From contig NC_057019.1 in NCBI RefSeq assembly GCF_000002595.2, positions 667,997-731,996 on the forward strand: a DNA stretch of 64,000 nucleotides, written 5' to 3'. The notes beneath the pieces are model-generated. The model was not told the DNA's origin and did no database searches. It saw nothing but the letters and a program-made list of their open reading frames with translations. Positions 19,031 to 30,700 of this stretch are shown here, one piece after another (the first letter of the stretch is position 1; each line of letters opens with the position of its first letter). Source of the DNA: Chlamydomonas reinhardtii (lineage: Eukaryota; Chlorophyta; Chlorophyceae; Chlamydomonadales; Chlamydomonadaceae). A program made the position numbers and the translations under genes.

Positions 19031-22000
19031 TTATGCGGTGGACTCGACCAGCGCGCGGCGTCCGGAGGGCTTCTTGGCGGGCGGCGGCGGCGAGGGCGCG
19101 CTGTTGGCCTTGGCCTCCACCAGCGCCGGGAAGCGCGCGTCGCCGGTGCGGCACTGCGCGGCCAGCTGCGAGTACCTGTGGACACCGGCGTGATGGTGGG
19201 GGCATGTGAGTAGGCGACAGCAATGTAGGGACACGGCACCTGTCTGGGGCACACAACAGGAGGGTCAAACCGGAACATGTCCCGCACCGGTACCGCAGCT
19301 TTTGAACACACCCACACACACCCACACAACGGTACACCCGAAAAACAGCAGGCGCCGACTGGCGCTCAACCTAAGCACAATACGGACTCCAGGCCTTCAA
19401 CCCTCTATCGCCTTCCCACGCACGCTTCCCATGCGGCCATGCGCTCCTCTCTTGCGACGCGCTTCCCTCGCTCACCAGGAGCGAGCCATGTCGGTGTTGC
19501 CCAGGGCCTTGGCGGCGCGCGCCGAGCCCAGCATGCACTGCATGCGGCCGGGCAGCTGCTGCAGGCAGATGGAGAACATGCGGGAGGCGGTGTTGGCCTG
19601 CTCGAATGGGTCGGAGGCGACCGGCACGGTGGCGATGAGCAGGTTGCCGTAGAACTCCGGGGTGGGCGCAATCTTCAGCGAGGGCAGCGTGGAAGAGCCT
19701 GCGGGTTTGGGGTTTGGTATTAATGAGCGAGGCAGCAGTTTTTATATCGCTATACTTATAAGTAATTAGGGCCCGAGAGCTATGGCTCGCGCGGACTGAC
19801 GAAAGTCATTTCATCCATGGACGCGACATCACCGAACAGGCCGCAAATGAAACATAAGGTCTCTACATTAATATTTTTACTAGTATATCTTTTTGTCCTA
19901 CAAGCGAGTAGGTTGAAGAACGCGGGCGACCCGCTCCCAAATCCCGACCAATGCACACCCGCCCAGTCGCGCAGAAATATAATGGTTAAAAGTCCCATTC
20001 CCACGCCTCATACACTCAAGTGACCCACTACTGCTGCTGCTGCTGCGCTACGCGCTTGCACCCTGTGCAGCCACCGCACGGCACGCGGTAGTCGAGGGCG
20101 ATGCGCTGCTGGTGGACCTCCTCGGGCATGCGCGATGTGTACATGCCGGAGTAACATTGCTGGATCCATGGTTTGGGTCGGACAGGTGGTGCGGTGGGGT
20201 GTGGCGTAATACGATGTGTGGGCCAGAACCCTGCCGTCAGGCGTCGTAGTCGTGGATGGCAGTAGCGCACAGTGCCGTGTAAGTCAGCTTAATGGGTCGC
20301 CCTGCCCTCAGGCTCCCGCACTCACTGGAGATGTTGTTGTGCAGGGCCAAGGCCTGGTCCATCAGCGGCCGCCACACGCCGCACTTACTGCTGTCGCCGC
20401 CCACGCAGCTGTACGCGGCGACCAGGGCGCGAGCCTGCGCGCCCACGCCGGCACCCACGGATTGAGCAGGGGACGCATTGGCGCGTGGTGCCTCGGGCAC
20501 GCGGGAGCCCTCGTCCAGTGGCGTACGTGAGGGCCTAAGCGCTGCCCATCCAAGCGCAGGTAGGGTTGCAGCGCGCGAACCCGAACTGCAGTGCGCAATC
20601 ACGCCAGGTTGCCACCCCTCCCGCCGCCCTGCCTTCCCTTTCCCTCCCCTGCCCTTTGTCCCAAGCCCTCCTCACACCTGCAGCTGCACGGTGGTCAGCA
20701 GGGCCGTCATCTCGGCGTTCAGCGGCACGTTGGCGGCCGACGACGCCGTCAACGTGCCGTTGGCGTAGGCCGCCGTCAGGTCGCCCTGGCGGGCCACGAT
20801 GGCGTCAATGCGCGCCTGCGCCGCGGCGACGGTGGCGTTGGTGGCGGCCGAGTTGATCTGGGTCAGGCTGCGGCCGGCCACCAGGGAGTAGATGCGCGCC
20901 AGGAGCGCGTTGGCCTCGGCGTGCGGCGGCCAGAAGTGGTCCTGCGCAGGTTGAGGGTTGTGGGTAGGGACGCGGGTTAGGCAAGGCGTGCAGCAGGTCC
21001 GGTGGAGCGCTGTGTTGTGTTGTCGATATGGCTCGATGGGTTCCGCGACAGTGGACGGGGTACGTCTCGTGATGGCTGTCCGGGATTGGGATTGGGATGG
21101 GCGGTCCACCGCTCACACCTGGATGTCGCCGGCGTTCTGGATGGCGTCGGTGCTGTACAGCGCCGGCGGCAGCATGGCGGTGGTGTTGTCGGCGGCGGAC
21201 TTGAGGCCCACCGCCGCCACGGAGTTGAGCGACTGCAGCTGCAGCTGCGCGTACATGCGGTACAGCCACTGCCCGTACACGCCGGTGTAGTTCTGGCTGG
21301 CGGCCACTGTCTGCAGGGGGCACAGGCGTGTGTTTGAAAGCATGCAGTATTGGAAACACGCAGTATAAGGTAAGGAGAAAGGTCGGCACGAAGCCTGCAA
21401 ACTCAGCGAGCAGGTATCGGCAGGACCCGGAGGACACTTGCGCGCAGGGGCCCCGGAGCGTTGTACATCTATGCGACACTCAAAGCCCAAAACTCTACGC
21501 GCAAGCCTTAAAAGAAAGCCTGATATGGCCTTGTTGCTGCCAGACGCGGCTCGGCGCACCTGCATGCGCTTGTAGGCGGCAGTGGCGGCCGTGACGCCGC
21601 ACATCTGGGTCTGGCCGTACATCTGCCACTCCAGCGCGTGCCACCTGGGCGCAAGCAGGTGCGCACGTGCGTTTGTTGTGTGTGCGTTAGAGAGCTTAGT
21701 AGGAGGATATACGCAGGTGTGCGTGTGTGTACCATGCATCAAGGCCGCCAGCTGCGCGATCAACAGTGCGGGTGCAGCCACATCAAGCCTCAGACAAGCA
21801 GTAGCAGCGGCAGCAGCAGCGGCAGCAGCAGCAGCAGCAGCAGCAGCAAGCGCCCCGCGCTCACCGGTTGTCGGCATCGCAGGTGTTGTTGCCCTTCACG
21901 GCCATGCAGTAGCTGTCGGAGGCAGCCACGGCCGCCTGCCAGACACACACGCACACACGCACGCCGAGCCGCACAGGTGAACACACGCAATCATGTACAC

Positions 22001-25000
22001 AGGTCCACGGCGCTATGGCGGCGCCCATGCCAGCGCCCCGTCCTCCCAACCAGTGTCCAGCTCTAGCCCAACCCCAGCCCCAGCCTCAGCCCTCACTCTA
22101 CAGCGCAAGACCCGGCTTCACCCCGCCCATGGGCTCCGCACAGCACAGCCCAGCATCGACCCGGTTTGCCCGCCGCCCCCCGAGCCCAGGCCGCCCGCCG
22201 CCCCACCGTGTTGGACTCCACCACCTGGCTCCAGTTGCCGAAGCGCATGTAGATGTGCGAGCGCATGTGCTGCGCGCGGCTGGACGCGGGCGCGGCCTTG
22301 CCCAGAGCCACGCCGGGGGCAACGCCTGCTCACAGGGCGGGCGGGGGAGATACAATCATGACGAAGTGAAGGCGTACCCAGGAGCAGTAGCGTAGCAGGC
22401 GTGTTGTTACCAATGTCCGTGAAGCCCATGGGGTAGGTGTCACACAGCAGCAGGGCGGTCAGCGCATGCTCTGGTCCGGGCAAGGCGCGCCGCCAGCCAC
22501 TGCCCAGAGATGCTCCGCTGCCTGCCGTAACCCACCCACATCCCACTTCACCAGCGCACCTTGGCCCTGCAGCCGCTTCCTCTATCTGTTTCCATTCTGT
22601 CACTCTCGTCTCTGTCAAGAACCCCGGCACTCTTCCTTTTGCTTTTTCCCCTTGGGTTCGGTTTAGTGTGGTCTGTATCTACAATATCCCAACCTCCCCC
22701 TGGCGGCCCCACCGCCTCTTCCTTTTCCTCCTCCTCTCAGTCCCCTGCCTCTGCCCCCACGCCCTGCCCCCCCCCTCCTTGTCGCCCCTCTCACCCTTGG
22801 CTGCCTCATCCACATTGTCCACATCGTACAGGTAGACCTGGTAGTGGAGCAGGCCGGCGTGGCTAGGGAGAGGGAAGGAGGGCGGGAGAAGGGGGTTTGG
22901 GAAAATGGAGGGGAAGAGGAAAGGAGGGCAGGACGGGGCAGTGGACGCAAACCCACAAGGGAGGAGAAAGTGTGGTTGCAGGTGGAGGGCCCTGTTGCCT
23001 AATTGTTTGTTCGCGACATCCGCCTCGACTGCCCCCGCTCCCTCCTGTCTTGCATCAATCGTGCCACACTCCCTCCTCTGCTAGGCGACCACACCACAAG
23101 AGGTCAGACCGGCCGCACTCCCCTCGCCCCACGTGTGACTGAGCCACTCCGTTCTCCAGGCACGGCTCCCCCCCGCTACCCACTTGGGGAAGTAGTAGGT
23201 GCAGTCGCCGAGCAGCTCCTCCGCGTTGTAGCGCACCTGCTGGGCCTGCAGGCGCGTGTGCAGTGTGTGGCGGGAAGTGAGGCAGGGTGCAGGTCTAGAT
23301 GGCGAGGTTGCAGTGCGGTCCAGCGCGCTGGGGGGTTGGTTCCCGTAACAGCCGCCCTCCCCCCCGCGGACCTCCCTGCGGCCCTGCCGCTGTCCATCCT
23401 CCCACCCCACTCGGGTCTCTGTTTATTTTGGGATCGGAGCACACCCGCCCCCTCGCACTTCAGTCACTCCGTCCCCCATGAACAGCTAACCCCTCCCCTC
23501 CCGCCCTCCACTCCCGCCTCCCCCCACCCTCCTGTGCCCTCGCTCACCTGATCGGGGCTCAGGTATCCTCCCACGCTGTTGAGCTGCCCCAGCAGCGACA
23601 GCGCCGCGAAGGCGCAGGCGTCCGGGTCGTCCTGGTACTCGTTGGCCACGGCCTGAGGGGTAGAAGACAGGAGGGCGGGGACTGGAGGGTCACTTTGGTG
23701 CTTGGGTACTTGACCCCGCGACAGTTCCGGCGTTCGGCTCTTTCGGCCTCCTCACCGGCGGCAGCCCAGCCACCCACGTCAATACACCATACGGCACACC
23801 AAGGCACACACGGACACACACAGTTGGGCGGGCTTTCGTTTCCTTTATTCAACACACGGGCACACACAGGCACCCACACGGACACACCCGCACCTGCATG
23901 AGGGTGGAGTAGGTGGTCTCCCGTGCCTGCAGGCTGGTGCCGTTCGCGAACAGCGCCCGCACCGCGTTGATGTAGGCGCGCTCACGGCCTGTGAGGGGCC
24001 GATGGAGGGCATTGCAGGGGGTTACAATCATGATAACTAATGGAGTGAAGGTGTAGCCAGGGGGTGGGGAGGGGAGCAGGCTGCTGGCGGGTGAGGGCGG
24101 GCGTGACTGGGCGTGAGTGGCGGTTGCGAGCGCGGCGTGCAGGCTAGGGCCGTGGGGCGCTCACGATGCCAGGGCTTGCTGTGTCAGTTCCCATCTGGGT
24201 CACTGAGCCCGTCTCCGAGGATCCGCGCGGCCCGCCTCTGCCCACTCGCCCGACCCATGTCACTGTTGCCGTTCGCCCAACACCTCATCTGCCGGTGCTC
24301 TGGCTCAGCTACCCCTCCTCCACCCCTCCACTTCCACCCCCCGCCTCCCCTCCCTTCCCAGTCCCCACTCTCCGCTGCCCCTCCTTTTCCATCACCACCA
24401 TCTTCCCAGTTCTCACCCCCGGCTACCACCCCCTGTGTCTCCTCACCCGACAGCATGGCCATGTAGTTGTCGGCCATGGCTGCGTCCATGCGCGCCAGCA
24501 CCGCCTGCGCCGCCGCCACGTTCTCCGTCTGCCACAGCGGCTGTTTGTACGCCAGCGCCTCGCCCACGTATGCCATAGCCAGGCGCTTGTCCATGGACTG
24601 GGCCTGCGGGCGGGCGGGTGAGTACGGACAGTGTCTAAGTATCGTGAATACATGGTTTGGTGGTGTGTAAGGGATGGATGGGGGTTTAGCAGGCTTTGTG
24701 GGTTAGCCGTGAGTGGGGTGGAGTGGAAGGGGCCAGCAATGCAGCCCTGGTGTGCGCCAGACGGGCTGTTCCATCCGGCGCGGCCGGGAGCGTCCGCTTG
24801 ATCCCAGCCCCATGTGGCTCTTACCGTCTGGAACTTCTGGATGGCCAGGTCGTACCAGAACAGCTGCAGGAGCTGCAGGCCCAGCCTGTGGGGGGTAGAA
24901 GCAATACCGCCGAAGGTAACCCGCGTGTGTGTGTTTTATGGCGTGTGCGACCCGGTGAACCGACTACCTTCCCACCCACCCGAGGTAGCCCATACCCGTC

Positions 25001-25500
25001 TTCCCCTCCCCCCTCGCCTGCACTTACTGGTAGTTCGCAAGCGCGTTCAATTTGTTTGTCGTGGGGACCAGCACCTTAATTGGCCCCAAACCGTTGTATA
25101 GGACCACGTCCTCGCCAGCAAGGTAGCTGACCGGGGTCGCAGCTGCAGACAAAGCATGTAGAGCAGGTGTGAGACAGCGCATTGTAGCGAGCAACGGCGC
25201 GCCTTCGTGCGGGGAAACAAAGCAAGTCAATCCAAATTGCGCCCGCACCGCTCACCCTTGTAGCTTTTCGGGTCCGTGAACACGCTGGTCATGATGACCA
25301 GGAAGATTAGGATAACAGCTGCAGCCAGAGCGTAACACGAGCTGGGAGTCAGCTGCGAACATCAGGAATGAAGCCTCCATCCTCCGCTTACCAAAGCAGC
25401 CCCAGCAGGCGATGCCACGAATCTTATTCGCCTTAAATGGCCTCTGGCTTCCATCAGACAGACCGCCTGATACAAGTCCGGAGCGTTCAGAGTCGCTCAT
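19031..25500 (-). CDS. Membrane-anchored TPR protein, many exons
   Basis: Starts MSDSERSGLVSGGLSDGSQR; exon 2 (~25,345-25,258) holds one membrane segment (CYALAAAVILIFLVIMTSVF). Later exons include AMAYVGEALAYKQPLWQTEN (24,604-24,447), YINAVRALFANGTSLQ (from 23,988), DPDACAFAALSLLGQL, HAGLLHYQVYLYD, SRAQHMRSHIYMRFGNWSQV (from 22,325), SQNYTGVYGQWLYRMYAQLQ and FWPPHAEANALLARIYSLVA. Last come LIATVPVASDPFEQANTASR (19,697-19,484) and ALVEAKANSAPSPPPPAKK (to 19,031). The HxGxxHY...HMxSHIxxRxGxW series matches bacterial-type TPR proteins. An alternative end at 20,028 (KRVAQQQQQ) is possible. Exon limits are partly approximate; the partner and process are unknown. Confidence 0.72.
19736..20012. other. 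AT-rich block inside the TPR gene
   Basis: About 280 bp with conspicuously low GC (TTATATCGCTATACTTATAA, ATTAATATTTTTACTAGTAT) sits between the last two exon groups of an otherwise very GC-rich gene. It has no ORF or obvious repeats at its ends. It may be a small insertion. Confidence 0.5.
22345..22400 (-). repeat. Splice-site-associated repeat family A, copy 3
   Basis: GATACAATCATGACGAAGTG followed by AAGGCGTACCCAGGAGCAGT. It ends 20 bases before the acceptor at 22,325 in the TPR gene. Confidence 0.75.
22648..22690 (+). repeat. Dispersed repeat family B, copy 1
   Basis: CCCCTTGGGTTCGGTTTAGT then GTCTGTATCTACAATATCCC, inside an intron of the TPR gene. Confidence 0.65.
24014..24065 (-). repeat. 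Splice-site-associated repeat family A, copy 4
   Basis: GGGGGTTACAATCATGATAA then GGAGTGAAGGTGTAGCCAGG. It ends about 26 bases before the acceptor at 23,988 in the TPR gene. Confidence 0.75.
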
Positions 25501-26264
25501 GACGCTTGCTTCCAATCGCTTCGGCGCCCGTCAAGGCGTTTTGTGTAGATGTAAGATAAGACAGCCTAATACAATTCACTTTGTTCCAGGCAAGGGTATT
25601 AACCCGCGCAAATCCGCTGAATTAGAATCGGCTGGTGCGCTGGCCGCTAGCCACATGCCTCTCGCGGGTAACCCGACCCTCCTCCCCCTTTCCCCCACCA
25701 CCCACAACCCGGCCCAGCCCACCTCCCTTGATTGACGTGTGCGTGTGTTCTGGCCCATGAAGATGTTGGTCCATGGCCCCACGCTCTGTCGTTGCCCGGT
25801 GACCCAACATCCCAACCCAACTAAATACATGCATGTTTCTGGTAGCCGATGGGGACATCGTTAGGGGCACGAACCCTGGAGTGGGACCCGCTTGACCCAA
25901 CCCCTTTGTATCGTTGTGAGGGAAGGTTACACGCTCAGGAGAAAGGGAAACGGAGGCAGGCAAGACGGCCGGGTGACAGGCAAAGCACCACGCCAAGCAG
26001 CACTCCGACCAGCCATGCACTTCTACTCTGCCGCTGCAAACTGTTTGCCGTCTGCTTGGGGTATGGGCGTCAGCTGCACCCTACGGGACCTCGCCAACCT
26101 ACCTAAACCCTGTCCCATCACACACGCCAAGCACCACACCACCACGGACGGGACGGGACGGGGCGCCTGGACTGCGGGGGGAGCCCGAGGGCTCCGCCAA
26201 CACTCACTGAGACCAGGCGAACCTGAAAAGGCCGCGGATGCTGTAGCAACCACAACATACATGC

Positions 26265-26646
26265 AACAAGGAGGTGGCTGCCTTATGGCAGGAAAAGGGC
26301 TGATCCCGGGTCGTTATCAACCCAGCCACCTTGACGCGGGCGCCTACTAAGCACACGCCTCTATGTTGGGGGCCTTTGGCATCCCCGCAAATCCGGACAT
26401 GGCCGGTTGGGTGGGGTGCACAGTCCGTGCTAACCCGCAGCTAACAAACTAGTCACGTCACTCGCCGCCAATCAACACGTGCACCCTCAGCCCCACGCCC
26501 TGCTAGCGCCGTTCAGGCTCTCAGCCTGGCCCCGCCGCCGGCGGCGGCCATGGCGGCCGCTGCAGCTTGGTCGGCCGCTCGAAGCCCATCAGCTTCAGCA
26601 GGAGGAGCACACGGATCACGTTGGCGGCGGAGACGTCGCGGTTCTG
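26265..26646 (-). repeat. Fanzor 3'-end block, copy 1
   Basis: This 382-bp block recurs at 33,640-34,007 with two substitutions and one 14-base gap. It covers the final Fanzor exon plus ~255 bp of 3' flank. Its outer limit is AACAAGGAGGTGGCTG and its inner limit is exactly at the intron-exon junction. Confidence 0.93.
26266..26335 (-). ncRNA. Candidate structured RNA or element end, copy 1
   Basis: AGGTGGCTG (26272-26280) pairs with CAGCCACCT (26323-26331), nine bases perfect. Inside are CTGCC-TTAT-GGCAG (26278-26291, sharing three bases with the outer stem) and GGGT...ACCC (26308-26323). It sits at the outer limit of the duplicated block, downstream of the Fanzor stop, where guide-RNA scaffolds of TnpB/Fanzor elements usually lie. 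This is inference; no transcript is shown. Confidence 0.35.
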
Positions 26647-26874
26647 GGGATGGGGAACGGGGAGGAAGAAGAGAGCGCACATGAGCTGTCTCAGCCGTCA
26701 ACCTGTCAATCAATCCGTCCCCAGTGCCCAGCCGTCCCCGCACATGCACGGTCCTCACCCAGGTCGTCAAGCAGTCGTTGCAGACTTTGACCGACCAGGG
26801 CCGCTGCCCCTCCTTCAGCCCCCCAAGCCGCTTGATGGCCATCTCCTGACACCCGCAGTTGTAGCAGGTCTGCA
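26522..26874 (-). CDS. Fanzor (TnpB-like nuclease) C-terminus, two exons
   Basis: Exon 26,865-26,756 reads TCYNCGCQEMAIKRLGGLKE then SVKVCNDCLTTW. After a phase-0 intron, exon 26,640-26,522 reads NRDVSAANVIRVLLLLKLMG then FERPTKLQRPP and a stop. The CxxC...CxxC zinc ribbon followed by NRDVxAA is the hallmark C-terminus of TnpB and its eukaryotic relatives Fanzor, in which this Asp is the third RuvC catalytic residue. The family makes RNA-guided DNA cuts and is carried by transposons. Earlier exons with RuvC I/II are not found up to 27.7 kb, so only the 3' end is recognised; it may be a remnant or have distant exons. Confidence 0.72.
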
Positions 26875-26919
26875 TGGTCGGGAGGGTGGGAGGGAGGGGG
26901 GCCACACAAGGGCTTCCGC

Positions 26920-27560
26920 TAAAGCCACAACATACATGCAAAAAGTTGGGTTAGGTTGGCTGTCCCCGCGCCCTGGCAAGCACTACGGCTCCCCTGCCTC
27001 CAGCCCCCCGCCTCCTTGTTTCGCACGTGACCGGCTGGCCCTGTTGAATGTGGGGTGCCCCTCAAGGCCCAGAAGCAATGAGACAGCGCACAGGGCGGGA
27101 GCCATGCAACTCTCTGACGCCCGCCCGTGGGCAAGCATTTAATCCTTGCAACTGCATTTTTACCCCCCCCCCTCTCCGCGGCATCGTCACACTATGAGCA
27201 CGCCTAGCAATACCACACCGTGAAATACCTCCTTGCGCCCCTCAACCTGCGCTCACTCTGCTGCATGGCGCACGTGCATTCAATACCGCACACTACAGAG
27301 CTCATCCTACATGGCATGGACGATGTATTGCATGGCACGCCTTTCCGTTCTTGGACTATCTCCAGTCCCGCACTAGTGCGCCTACGAGGTTCGCACACGG
27401 TCGGCGGACCAAGCACCCGTGGGCCGTGGCTCGTGTCCTGCAGGGCCCGCAAGCAATGAGCCAGGGCGAAGGACCGCCCGTACACCACATACACATGCGC
27501 ACAGTAACTCTTGGGCCGTCTGGGCGGGCCCCGTTTCGATGGTTTTGTACGACACACACA

Positions 27561-27601
<41 letters not shown>

Positions 27602-27757
27602 GCATACATGAACCCAGTTATTCGGCTCCGCTGTTCACGTGCATCGAGCGCACGCATTCTCATACATGACCTCACACCGCAGGTAGGCATGCCGCCTCCT
27701 CACCACATACAGTCGTCACCACATGTCGCGATTCCACAAACCAATAACCCAACACCA
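26920..27757. other. Non-coding stretch with a CA microsatellite
   Basis: It contains a (CA)n tract at about 27,548-27,603 with a short CG interruption. Two loosely similar stretches around GGCCC-AAGCAATGAG lie near 27,068 and 27,447. No Fanzor upstream exon could be recognised. Confidence 0.5.
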
Positions 27758-30700
27758 TCACCGCCACTCCCCGCGCAGAGCAGCGCACGCCTCCTTGTGC
27801 CCCGCCCTCCAGTGCGCCGCCTGGCAGCCCCTGCCGCAGTACGCCGCCGCGCCCCGGCAGCCGCCACAGTTGAGCAGCGGCAGCTGGGCGTCGCTGTCCG
27901 CGCCCACCGCCGCCGCCAGGTTGGTGCAGCGCGGGTTGGCGCAGCAGCGCAGCGGCGTGGGCGGGTCTGCGGGCACCGCCGAAGCTGCGGCTGCAGCGCC
28001 GCCAGCACGCATGGGCCCCAGGCCGAACACGCCGCTCTCGTTAGTCATCCCAGCTGCCGCCACCGCTCCCTGCCTGACCTCCAGGTGAGAGACCGGCGTA
28101 AAGTAGGCCAGGCCTAGCGCGCCCTCCGACGAAATGCACGCGTGCCGCGCCGAGGGACCGCCACCGAACTGTGCACGCGCCGCCTGCGCGCCGTGCACCC
28201 GCGCGAACTCCCGCAGTCCTTCTACGGCCTGCGGCACATCGTCCTCCACCTGCCGCATACCCTGCATCACCTCGTGGTCCTGCGTAACCCTCACTTGGGA
28301 GGTGCTCATCGCAAACAGCTCCTGCAGCGCGACCTTGCTCCACGGCGAGCCCGACGCCGCCGCCGGCGCCTGCTGCGCCGCGTGCAGCAGCGGCTCCGCA
28401 AGGACGTCTGGCGCCGCGTTGCACGCCGTGCGCAGCGCCGGCAGCAGCATGGGGAGAATGATCATCGCCCCCGACATGCCGGGCTCGGGCCGGCCCGTGG
28501 CCGCCGCCATGGCAAACTGCAGGGTCGGCCTGGGCATCAGCTGCAGCACCACCTGTATCGCCGCCCCCAGCACCCCCACGACGTCCACCTCGTGAATCAG
28601 GAAGCGCCGCCAGTTGGCCAGCCGGCTGCTACAACCCGCACGCTCCGCCTGCAACCGTGGCATGCCGCCGCGAGCGATGTTGCGAAGCGTTGCCTCCCTG
28701 TCCCAATTCACCGCCACCTCGTGCTCCGCTGCGGCGAGCGCAAGCAGCGGCGGCTGTATCCACACCAGCAGCTTGGACACGCAGGCGCACGCGACCATGA
28801 CGTCGAAACACCCCTCCGGAGACGTGTCGACTTCCTGCAACCGGCACTGCACGAGGCGCCTGAGCTCCGCTCCTGGCAGCCGCCGGGCGAAGCGCGACAG
28901 AGCCGGCAGCCAGCGGTGCAGCGTGTGTGACAGCAGCAGCCGCACCCTGGCCCACTGCAGCCGCCGCGCCGTTACTGCTGCAGGCGATGCCTTCCCGCCA
29001 CCGCCGCTGCTACCGCTGCCGCCGCGGCGTGGCATTCGGGAAAATACAGATCCGGACATGGCACGCAATGCACGGGCGGCCAGGTCTGTTGAGTCTGTGC
29101 AGAAACAGCCGACGCCATCCGCACCCACCGCGTCAAGGTCAACCAGTGCCATCAGCGGCAGCGCCGCCGCCAGCTGTCGTGCCAGCATCAGCGCCGGCGT
29201 CGTCAGCACCACGCGACCAGCGCTACTGCCGCCACCGCCGCCACCTGCCGCAGCAGGTGCTACAGCCGCCTCAGCCTGGTCAAGCGCCAGCTGCAGCCGC
29301 TTGCCCAGGCTGGCGACCAGCGCCGCGGCGGCGGGCGGCGGCGCAAACGCCAGCAGCTGCTGCAGCTGCGGCCAGCTCCAGCCCAGTCCGTCGTCTGCGC
29401 CCTCGTGCGCCGCCAGCCAGACAGGCTGCAGCAGCGCGGCGGCCAGTCGCGCCGCCATGCGGGCGTCTGGGGCGCGACGGAGCGCGGCCTCGAAGGCGGG
29501 CACCAGTCCCGCCTGCAGCGCCACGGCCAGGCTGGGCGGGGGCTGCAGCGGCAGCAGGATGCCTGGACACCAGCAGTGAACATGTCAGACAAGGTGAGAC
29601 AGGCAGGGTCAGGAGGAAGCGTGCGTATACTCGGGTGTTGCATAGGCCCAAGCTATGTGCGGTACGACACGACACGACACGGCACGACAGCGCATGGCAC
29701 GTAGGTCGTAGGTCCAACCTATCCACCCATCTGCGCTCGGCAACTCATGCATTCGCTGCTGCACTAGCCGTTCGTGTCGCCCACCTCATCACCCACCGGG
29801 CATGCCCTGCAGTCGCAGCGCCTCCGCCAGCCGCTCGTAGGGCTGTGGCACCAGCAGCCCGCCTTCGCTCTCCGCGGCTGCAGGGCTGACGCGGAAGCTG
29901 CTTCTGACGGTGCCGTCTTCGTTGTACTGCCAGGAGGCGTTCGCATCCTCAGCCATGTAGGCCGGGTGCAGGGGCACCGGCACGTGCAGCAGCGCCGCCA
30001 GCGACTGCCACCAGGCCGCCGGCAGCAGTGGGTAGCCGCCAGGCGCCGCCGCTGCCACCGCCGCCCGCTGTTGCTGCTGCTGCTGCTGCGGCCCGGCTGG
30101 CGTGGCAGTAGCAGCAGACCGGCCAGTGCGAGTGCCGGCGGCTGTAGCATTAGAAGCAGAGCCAGTGGTTGCCGAAGCAGGCGCGGCGCTTGCGGCACTA
30201 GCGGTGCGGTGCCTGCCATCAATGCCTGGCGATAGCAGCAGCAGCCGGCGGGCGTCGGCAATAGCTTGCGTGCCCAGCAGCCAAATCTGGTGCGGCCTGA
30301 TTCGGATCTGCAGCGCGCCCGTGCTGCTACTGCCGCTACTGCTACTGCCGCTATTGCTACTGCCGCTACTGCTGCCGGACGCGCCAGAAGCGTAAGCAGC
30401 ACTAGCAGCGCTAGCAGGGCCGCCAGCAGCGCTAGCAGGGCCGCCAGCAGCGCCAGCAGCGCTAGCAGCAGCATAGGCCTGGCCGTGACCAGCCGCCGCC
30501 AGGTCGGTAATGCGGAGGCACAGCACCGCCAGAGCGCGTCGACCCAGCGGCAGCCGCCAGGGCAGCGGCCCGTCAGCAGCACACGCCTGCCGCTGCCCAG
30601 TGCTGCCGCTGCTGTTGCCGCCCCTGGCACCGCTGTTGCTACTGCCAGCCCGGCCTCGGCCGCTGCTACTGTTACTGCCACCGCTGCCGCTGAACACTCC

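Noticed and set aside
27351-27700. Frames with THTHTH/CVCVCV runs
   Set aside because: They only translate the CA microsatellite.
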